From: SIG440 sp045645905
GTDB lineage: Bacteria > Bacillota > Clostridia > Monoglobales > Monoglobaceae
Assembly (NCBI GenBank): GCA_045645905.1
Contig: JAZRJT010000039.1
Coordinates: 1-12,560 of the forward strand
Length of the DNA: 12,560 nt
Direction: 5' to 3'
Part shown: piece by piece, positions 8,240 to 12,560 of the stretch
Position numbering within the stretch: position 1 is the first letter of the stretch
Layout of the letters: each line of letters opens with the position of its first letter
Notes under the pieces: model-generated
Told to the model about the DNA's origin: nothing
The model's input: the letters and a program-made list of their open reading frames with translations, nothing else
The model's database searches: none
Made by a program: the position numbers and the translations under genes

Positions 8240-9865
8240 TTAGTTGAGTGCACGAAGCATATGAATTATCTTTGCTGCTTCTGCTCTTGTTGCAAAGTCT
8301 GTAGGTGCAAATTTACCGTTGCCCTTTCCGTTTATAATGCCAAGGCCGCTGAGTGCTTTAACTGCTTCCTTTGCATAGTCAGAAATGCTTGACGCATCGG
8401 TAAATTCTACGCTGTTTGTTGCTTCGATTTCAACACCAAGAGTTGTCAGTGCTCTGTAGCAGATTGCCGCCATATCCTGTCTGGTAATCTTGCCGTCAGG
8501 ATTAAAGCTGTTTGCTGATACGCCGTTAACAACCTTCTGCGCAACTGCTGATGCTACGTAAGCGTAGCTCCAGTGACTCTTTGGTGTATCTGCAAAGCTT
8601 ACTGTTGCATTGTTATCAACAAGGTTAAGTGCACCAACTATAATCTTTGCAAATTCTGCTCTTGTAACGTTGTCGCCGGGTGCAAATACGCCCTGGCTCT
8701 TGCCGTTTATAACACTGTCTGCTGCAAGTGTAAGAATTGCATCCTGTGCCCATTCATAACCTGCAAGGTCTGTAAAGCCAAATGTTACTGCAGGTGCAGC
8801 AGGCTTGATAAGACCAGCTGATACTGATACGCTTTCCTTTTCGCCACGGTCGCTGTTGTTTCCGCCGCCGCCACCGCCTTGGGTAAGCTTGGTGTAAATT
8901 GCATCAGCTTTTGTCTCTATCTGAGAGATAGCAATCTTGTTGGGGCCGTCCTTAAGGAGTGCAAAAAGTTCAGTCTTGAACTGTGTGAACTTTGTCATTC
9001 CTTCGTACTTAGCGAGATTAAGTCCGAGATAATCGTTGTTATTTTTGATTACATCCCACTTTTCGTTGTCTGTTGACACCTTAGCGATTTCGTAATCAAT
9101 TACAGCTTCTGTAAGAGCATTTTTGAATGCTGCGTCTGCTGTATAGCTCTTGCCCTTCAGCTCGCCGAGTACAGCCTTAACGTCGCTTTCGCTGTAAGCC
9201 GCAAATACTTCTGCCGCATTGCCAGTAAGCACGCTTGACAAACCGCTGTTTACAAACAGTTCGTAAATTTCAGCATCAGCTGCGTTGTTCTTGAGTGCCT
9301 GAAGGAGCAATCCCTTTTTGTAAGCACTCTGGAAGCTAGCGAAATCTGCATAAGGCTTGTTTGCATCAACGTATGCTGCAAGAGGACCGTCTGCGGTAAC
9401 CTTTGCTGCATCAACCTGAAGAATCGTTGCAACAGGTGTGCCGGTTTCTGAGTCGTTTGCAGCAACTGCTGCCACGATTCCGCCTGATACACTTGCCAAT
9501 GCTCTTGTCATCTCTTCAGCCGCAGATTTATATACGGTCTTAGGTGCGAGTGCTGTGCCGTCATTGACATTAACTGTCACGTTGCCGTGTGCACCCTCAA
9601 GAACATTGAAGGCAAATGTGTATTCACCCGAACCGTTTGTTTCGGTCTGGCGTGTGAAAACCACCTCGTCGCCCACTTTTGCTTCAAGCGTAACAATCTG
9701 TCCCGCCATCGCATCGTCTGTTTTGCCGGAAAGCACGAAGTCAGAATCTCCGCCGGCGTAATCAATGCTGTATGCAAAACCAACAAGCGTTGATGTCACA
9801 ACTGCAAGACACGCCAAAACTGAGATTGCAACTTTTGCGAGCTTTCTCATTCTTGTGTTTTTCAT
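8240..9865 (-). CDS. Surface protein with Ig-like N-terminus and three C-terminal SLH repeats
   Basis: This is a 541-residue wall-bound protein, first gene of the operon. I choose the ATG at 9863-9865 because GGAGGG lies six bases ahead; the ATG two codons earlier abuts the SD. The N-terminus (MKNTRMRKLAK, then a hydrophobic stretch to about residue 31) is a signal peptide. Residues 38-105 look like a bacterial Ig-like beta domain (FVLSGK, NGSGEYTFAF). About 112-325 is mainly helical and unrecognised. A run of six glycines (330-335) leads into a charged linker. Three SLH repeats follow at about 363-410, 423-480 and 487-538, with the binding motifs TRAE (401-404), ITRQD (460-464) and TRAE (526-529), all of them intact. 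This should anchor it to the cell wall through secondary wall polysaccharide. No enzyme domain is seen; it may display the Ig-like and helical parts for glycan or protein binding. It is transcribed from the promoter at 9910-9938. Confidence 0.92.
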   Translation of the reverse strand: MKNTRMRKLAKVAISVLACLAVVTSTLVGFAYSIDYAGGDSDFVLSGKTDDAMAGQIVTLEAKVGDEVVFTRQTETNGSGEYTFAFNVLEGAHGNVTVNVNDGTALAPKTVYKSAAEEMTRALASVSGGIVAAVAANDSETGTPVATILQVDAAKVTADGPLAAYVDANKPYADFASFQSAYKKGLLLQALKNNAADAEIYELFVNSGLSSVLTGNAAEVFAAYSESDVKAVLGELKGKSYTADAAFKNALTEAVIDYEIAKVSTDNEKWDVIKNNNDYLGLNLAKYEGMTKFTQFKTELFALLKDGPNKIAISQIETKADAIYTKLTQGGGGGGNNSDRGEKESVSVSAGLIKPAAPAVTFGFTDLAGYEWAQDAILTLAADSVINGKSQGVFAPGDNVTRAEFAKIIVGALNLVDNNATVSFADTPKSHWSYAYVASAVAQKVVNGVSANSFNPDGKITRQDMAAICYRALTTLGVEIEATNSVEFTDASSISDYAKEAVKALSGLGIINGKGNGKFAPTDFATRAEAAKIIHMLRALN

Positions 9866-9871
9866 TTTCAT

Positions 9872-9877
9872 CCCTCC
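9872..9877 (-). promoter_or_regulatory. RBS that fixes the start of the first SLH gene
   Basis: GGAGGG is six bases before the ATG at 9863-9865 but has no spacing at all from the in-frame ATG at 9869-9871. The downstream ATG is therefore the likelier start, and the protein begins MKNTRMRK. Confidence 0.75.
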
Positions 9878-9909
9878 AAAAGATAAAATATTATTAATTT
9901 TTCATTATA

Positions 9910-9938
9910 ATTATACTTGATGACCCCTTTTTAGTCAA
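9910..9938 (-). promoter_or_regulatory. Sigma-A promoter of the SLH-binding protein-lyase operon
   Basis: On the minus strand the -35 box TTGACT (9933-9938) and the -10 box TATAAT (9910-9915) are separated by exactly 17 bases. Five of six and six of six bases match the sigma-70/sigma-A consensus. Transcription should begin near 9903, giving a 5' leader of about 40 bases before the ATG at 9865, too short for a riboswitch. With such strong boxes, regulation may work through repression or through an upstream-bound factor such as the neighbouring AraC protein; no clear operator was found. Confidence 0.88.
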
Positions 9939-9994
9939 TGGCATTATCCAACATTTATGATACTTTTTCACCATCCTTGCAATAAATAAAAATC

Positions 9995-10028
9995 GGGGCA
10001 AGATGCCACGCGTGTGGCATTTTGCCCC
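9995..10028 (-). terminator. Rho-independent terminator after the AraC-family gene
   Basis: Fifteen-base arms (9995-10009 and 10014-10028) pair around the loop GCGT. On the minus strand there is one A/C mismatch (from 10021 and 10002). The GC-rich base of the stem (GGGG/CCCC) is followed in minus-strand RNA by GAUUUUUAUUUAUU. In plus-strand RNA the same stem has a G-U pair and is followed by AUUAUUUCUUU, so it could also act in the other direction, but no plus-strand gene is seen. It separates the regulator transcript from the operon promoter 57 bases further on. Confidence 0.85.
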
Positions 10029-10248
10029 ATTATTTCTTTATGGTTATTTTTTACCCCAAACGTACTATCTACTTGCAAGAGCGCATATACTGTGTTTCAA
10101 AATTCCCGCAACACAACATCTGCCGATTTTTCTTTTCTATATTACCAAATTTAACCATCTCATTCCGGCTATTAATGTTGTTTTTTTATCATTTTCGACA
10201 AGTATATCCGGCAAAGCAACCCCCTAAATAACAAATACCTGTTTTTTA
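10029..10248. other. AT-rich intergenic stretch without a supported gene
   Basis: These 220 bases lie between the stop of the AraC-family gene and its terminator hairpin. I see no convincing coding region, tRNA, riboswitch or repeat. The stretch is probably a long 3' untranslated region of the regulator transcript. Its length leaves room for a small RNA, but nothing in the sequence positively shows one. Confidence 0.5.
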
Positions 10249-12318
10249 CTATGCCTCTTCTTCGTTGTCTGCAGCTCTGTATTCATTTGGTGTACAGTTT
10301 GTGTACTTTTTAAACAATCTGTTGAATGCACGTATATCTGTATAGCCCACACTGTTGGCAATACCAAGAACCGTCATGGGTGTATTTTTCAAAAGACGTT
10401 TTGCCTCATTTATGCGTACATCATTTAAATATTCCTTATAGCTTTTTCCTATCTTGTTTTTCAATACACGGCTCACGTGATTTTGCGAAATAAAGAATAT
10501 TTTTGCTACCTTTTCAAGCGATAAATCCGAATCATCGAAATTCGTCTCTATATAGGTCATAATGTCCCTTGCACTCTTATCCGGCTTTGATTCGTTGCCG
10601 TTTTCATTGTATTTACAAAGTGCACCAAAAACCGACCTGACACTTTTTGCAAATTCTTCCTTATTACGGCTGGCGCCGATTTCAAGATAAACAGACGAGT
10701 TTTCCCCAAAAACATCACTTGCCTCTTTGTTCATTCTGTTTATAGCACGATTTATAGTACCAACCATCACTATTTTCAGTTCGCGCATTTTTTCGGCAGA
10801 CAAAGAAATTTCATAGAGATTTCGCACAAGAACCTTGCTCAAAATTTCATCCAAAGCCTCCTGATTTCCTGCCAGTATGTTGTCAATAAGCTGAACCTCC
10901 ACGTCTATCGGGTAATAAAAACTGGAAAGCTCGTTAGTAAGCTCGCTTGAAAATACTGTAAAATGCGTCGGAAACGCATTTTTTCTCTCAAGACAGTCAA
11001 GGGCATTTCTAAAGGACATCTTAACATCCTTTATGCTTTCAATTTTCTCTCCGACAGCAATAAACGCATCCATCCTGCAAGCCGCCGCAAACTCCAGAAT
11101 GTTTGTCAGTTTTTTTCGAAGTTCATCTTTATCGCATATATTTGTTATATACACACACCTACCCTCATTGACAGGGATAAATTCCCCGGGTATGCTTTTT
11201 GAAAGCCGACTTTCAAGGTTGCCTTCAAATTCAGTATCCGTCATCCTTCCCCGCACAGCGACATATTCTTTTTTATGGGCAAAATCCATCAAAATGACCC
11301 TACATTCTGTCTCCAGATACCCTAAATCATATTCTTCAAGATATTTACCCTGATAGTCCTCAATATCATACAAAAGATTTCTTAAATATGTTCTTTTGCA
11401 AAAAGCCTGGTTTTCTTTGAGATTTTTTCGCATAGTCTCGTTATCGAAAATAAGCTTTTGCGCTGATTTATCCCACGCCCCGGGCTTCTGCAAAGCATCA
11501 CCCTCAGTACCTTGACGGGCTGCCACGATTAGCGGACTGTATGTTGCATTTAAAATCTTTTCAGTAAATTTTCTACTGTAAAATATACCGGCTAAACACA
11601 GCATAATACCAATAATCGAAAATGCTAAAAGAACGATATGGTCATACTTTGCAGTGTATTTATAAACCAACCCCGAAACGGCTTCAGACTCCTTTACATA
11701 GGTTTTTTTCATTTTCACAAAGCCCGAATTTGCCGCCCTGTCCTGATACTTGCCGCTACCATCAGTAATTACCAAATTTTCGTTTGATAAAAACAACTTA
11801 TCATTCGCAGTTATAATGCAATAAAGGTTGCCGCCACCGTCACCGTACTGATGACGGAAGATAAAGTTTATTATTCCTTTTTCTTTGTTGTAATCATAGA
11901 ACTTTTCATCTACGTGATTGTTTTTTATAGTATTGATTACAGTATCTGCCAACATCAATTCGTCGCACACTTCGTCAAATCTGACACCACCTTTAACAGA
12001 TGCGCAAATATCATCTTCAAGATTTGTCAGAACAATGCTGCCCCCCCCATCGGTAAAGAATGTTTCAAACTGCTCTATTACCTTCCTCGCAGGAACTACC
12101 TTATACGCATTGTATTCACCGTTTATAGCCTTACTGAAATTCTGCACATCGCTGTTGGCAAACATCGCATCGCTTACTTTTTGAAAAACTCCAAGCTTGT
12201 TTTCAATTGTTCTGTAACATTTTTCAAATGAGCGGTCCATTTGCACTTTGTTGCCGTCTATCGTCTTATAACATATTCCCGACAACCCCAGACAGATAAT
12301 TGCAAAAACGGTCACCAA
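10249..12318 (-). CDS. Membrane-anchored AraC-family transcriptional regulator
   Basis: The protein is a one-component sensor-regulator, probably controlling carbohydrate genes. Numbered from the TTG at 12318 it has 689 residues. The start of a first membrane segment covers 1-17, an extracellular sensor region lies at about 18-226, and a second membrane helix is at about 227-247 (IVLLAFSIIGIML). A cytoplasmic linker follows, and an AraC-type double helix-turn-helix occupies about 583-682 (SLEKVAKIFFISQNHVSRVL; then GIANSVGYTDIRAFNRLFKKY and a TPNEYR end). The layout is that of membrane-bound AraC regulators of Firmicutes glycan loci. The TTG start is doubtful: it has no SD and cuts into the membrane helix. 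The frame stays open upstream to 12369 and encodes a basic flank (KNKDNFAKIRFGY) expected before a first membrane helix, but without an ATG, GTG or TTG. The likely target is the promoter at 9910-9938; that is inferred from adjacency. Confidence 0.88.
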   Translation of the reverse strand: MVTVFAIICLGLSGICYKTIDGNKVQMDRSFEKCYRTIENKLGVFQKVSDAMFANSDVQNFSKAINGEYNAYKVVPARKVIEQFETFFTDGGGSIVLTNLEDDICASVKGGVRFDEVCDELMLADTVINTIKNNHVDEKFYDYNKEKGIINFIFRHQYGDGGGNLYCIITANDKLFLSNENLVITDGSGKYQDRAANSGFVKMKKTYVKESEAVSGLVYKYTAKYDHIVLLAFSIIGIMLCLAGIFYSRKFTEKILNATYSPLIVAARQGTEGDALQKPGAWDKSAQKLIFDNETMRKNLKENQAFCKRTYLRNLLYDIEDYQGKYLEEYDLGYLETECRVILMDFAHKKEYVAVRGRMTDTEFEGNLESRLSKSIPGEFIPVNEGRCVYITNICDKDELRKKLTNILEFAAACRMDAFIAVGEKIESIKDVKMSFRNALDCLERKNAFPTHFTVFSSELTNELSSFYYPIDVEVQLIDNILAGNQEALDEILSKVLVRNLYEISLSAEKMRELKIVMVGTINRAINRMNKEASDVFGENSSVYLEIGASRNKEEFAKSVRSVFGALCKYNENGNESKPDKSARDIMTYIETNFDDSDLSLEKVAKIFFISQNHVSRVLKNKIGKSYKEYLNDVRINEAKRLLKNTPMTVLGIANSVGYTDIRAFNRLFKKYTNCTPNEYRAADNEEEA
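12041..12048 (-). repeat. Eight-G homopolymer inside the AraC-family sensor domain
   Basis: On the minus strand eight consecutive G bases encode Gly91-Gly93 of the regulator, between FFTD and SIVLTN. The frame is intact here. Runs of this length are prone to slippage in cells and to miscounting in sequencing. Confidence 0.9.
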
Positions 12319-12364
12319 AACAGTTGTGTATCCAAAACGTATTTTGGCAAAATTGTCTTTATTC

Positions 12365-12560
12365 TTAATTCACACGCCGCATCTTTGCTCCTTTTATTTT
12401 TTCAAATATCAGGTTTCCAAAAAACTCAGGTCTGTGGAAATCCGGTCTTTCGGTTTTAATCATATTCCACATGCCATAGTGTTTGTGCCCTGTTTCGCTG
12501 CCGCATTTATAAAAATTACCTTTCATATTTTCGGTATATTCTCCGGCATATTTCTTTATG
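12365..12560 (-). CDS. C-terminal end of a carbohydrate-binding family 9-like protein (partial)
   Basis: Sixty-four residues and the stop (TAA, 12365-12367) are in the window; the start lies beyond the right edge. The visible part includes YGMWNMIKTERPDFHRPEFF and then GNLIFE. A Trp followed about ten residues later by PDFHRPE, then FG and LIFE, is the C-terminal signature I recall for the CBM9-like (CBM9_2) family, found in carbohydrate-active and uncharacterised proteins of Firmicutes and Bacteroidetes. The last ten residues (KIKGAKMRRVN region) lie beyond that motif and contain the SD and ATG that look intended for the next gene. Whether the full protein has further domains is unknown. It lies directly upstream of the AraC-family gene and is probably co-transcribed with it. 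Confidence 0.75.
   Translation of the reverse strand, partial: IKKYAGEYTENMKGNFYKCGSETGHKHYGMWNMIKTERPDFHRPEFFGNLIFEKIKGAKMRRVN
12387..12394 (-). promoter_or_regulatory. Strong SD with an ATG out of frame with the AraC-family gene
   Basis: AAAGGAGC is followed four bases later by an ATG (12380-12382), an ideal start signal positioned just ahead of the regulator. In its own frame that ATG reads M-R-R-V-N-stop, and the same frame is the end of the CBM9-like gene. The regulator frame differs, so the site either drives a tiny overlap peptide or marks a start lost to a frameshift. Confidence 0.6.

Noticed and set aside
8224..8253. Longer start (ATG 8251-8253) for the 931-residue SLH protein
   Set aside because: It lies inside the preceding gene, has no SD, and puts ten polar residues ahead of a normal signal peptide; AGGAGG clearly serves the ATG at 8221-8223.
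9866..9871. ATG at 9869-9871 as start of the first SLH gene
   Set aside because: The SD touches this ATG directly; the in-frame ATG six bases on has the proper spacing.
9916..9965. Two loosely similar AAAAAG...TCAT stretches near the operon promoter as AraC binding sites
   Set aside because: The likeness is short, unequally spaced and within AT-rich DNA; chance is an adequate explanation.
10069..10158. Minus-strand open frame of 29 codons (starts MVKFGNIEKK)
   Set aside because: There is only a weak GGA-like site ahead of it, no recognisable motif and no own promoter; not enough to call a gene.
10003..10227. Plus-strand open frame of 74 codons across the terminator and AT-rich gap
   Set aside because: It begins inside the terminator stem, has no SD, and its predicted composition looks like translated AT-rich non-coding DNA.
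1..12560. CRISPR arrays, tRNA or rRNA genes, insertion sequences, phage attachment sites
   Set aside because: No regularly spaced repeats, no RNA-gene motifs, no transposase or integrase coding and no terminal inverted repeats were seen on either strand.

Overview
The window looks like accessory polysaccharide-utilisation DNA from an anaerobic Gram-positive bacterium of the class Clostridia. The pointers are strong AGGAGG-type ribosome binding sites, a consensus sigma-A promoter, S-layer homology (SLH) proteins, an LplA-type solute-binding lipoprotein, and a membrane-anchored AraC regulator of the kind common in Firmicutes carbohydrate loci. The genus cannot be fixed from the sequence. SLH-rich, lyase-rich gut Clostridia such as Monoglobus relatives would fit, but that is only a suggestion. 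Every gene I can support is on the minus strand, so the locus reads from right to left.

Right end (10249-12560). The window opens inside the 3' end of a protein with a carbohydrate-binding family 9-like C-terminus. It is followed at once by a two-membrane-segment AraC-family regulator (an extracellular sensor domain between the membrane segments, and a C-terminal AraC helix-turn-helix domain). The start of the regulator gene is odd: the only good SD/ATG pair lies out of its frame. A 377-base gap (9872-10248) holds a long AT-rich 3' region, a strong hairpin terminator (9995-10028), and then a near-perfect sigma-A promoter (TTGACT, 17 bases, TATAAT).

Main operon (1-9865). Five genes follow the promoter with gaps of 16, 20, 40 and 118 bases and no clear terminator between them. 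In order they are: an SLH protein with an Ig-like N-terminus and three C-terminal SLH repeats; a 931-residue protein with N-terminal SLH-like repeats and a long uncharacterised beta-rich body; a family 1 extracellular solute-binding lipoprotein; a large secreted heparinase II/III-like polysaccharide lyase with N-terminal lectin-like and stalk-like domains; and the first 70 codons of a second lyase-like paralogue, cut by the left edge. The two lyase genes share their signal peptide, their first 24 coding bases and their RBS context, which shows a tandem duplication.

How they may work together (inference): the regulator senses a glycan or breakdown product outside the cell and switches on the operon. 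The secreted lyases cut an acidic polysaccharide, the lipoprotein captures the oligosaccharides, and the two SLH proteins hold glycan or partners at the cell wall. No ABC permease, exporter of the signal or sugar-catabolic enzyme is visible here, so uptake must rely on genes outside the window. The substrate is not determined.
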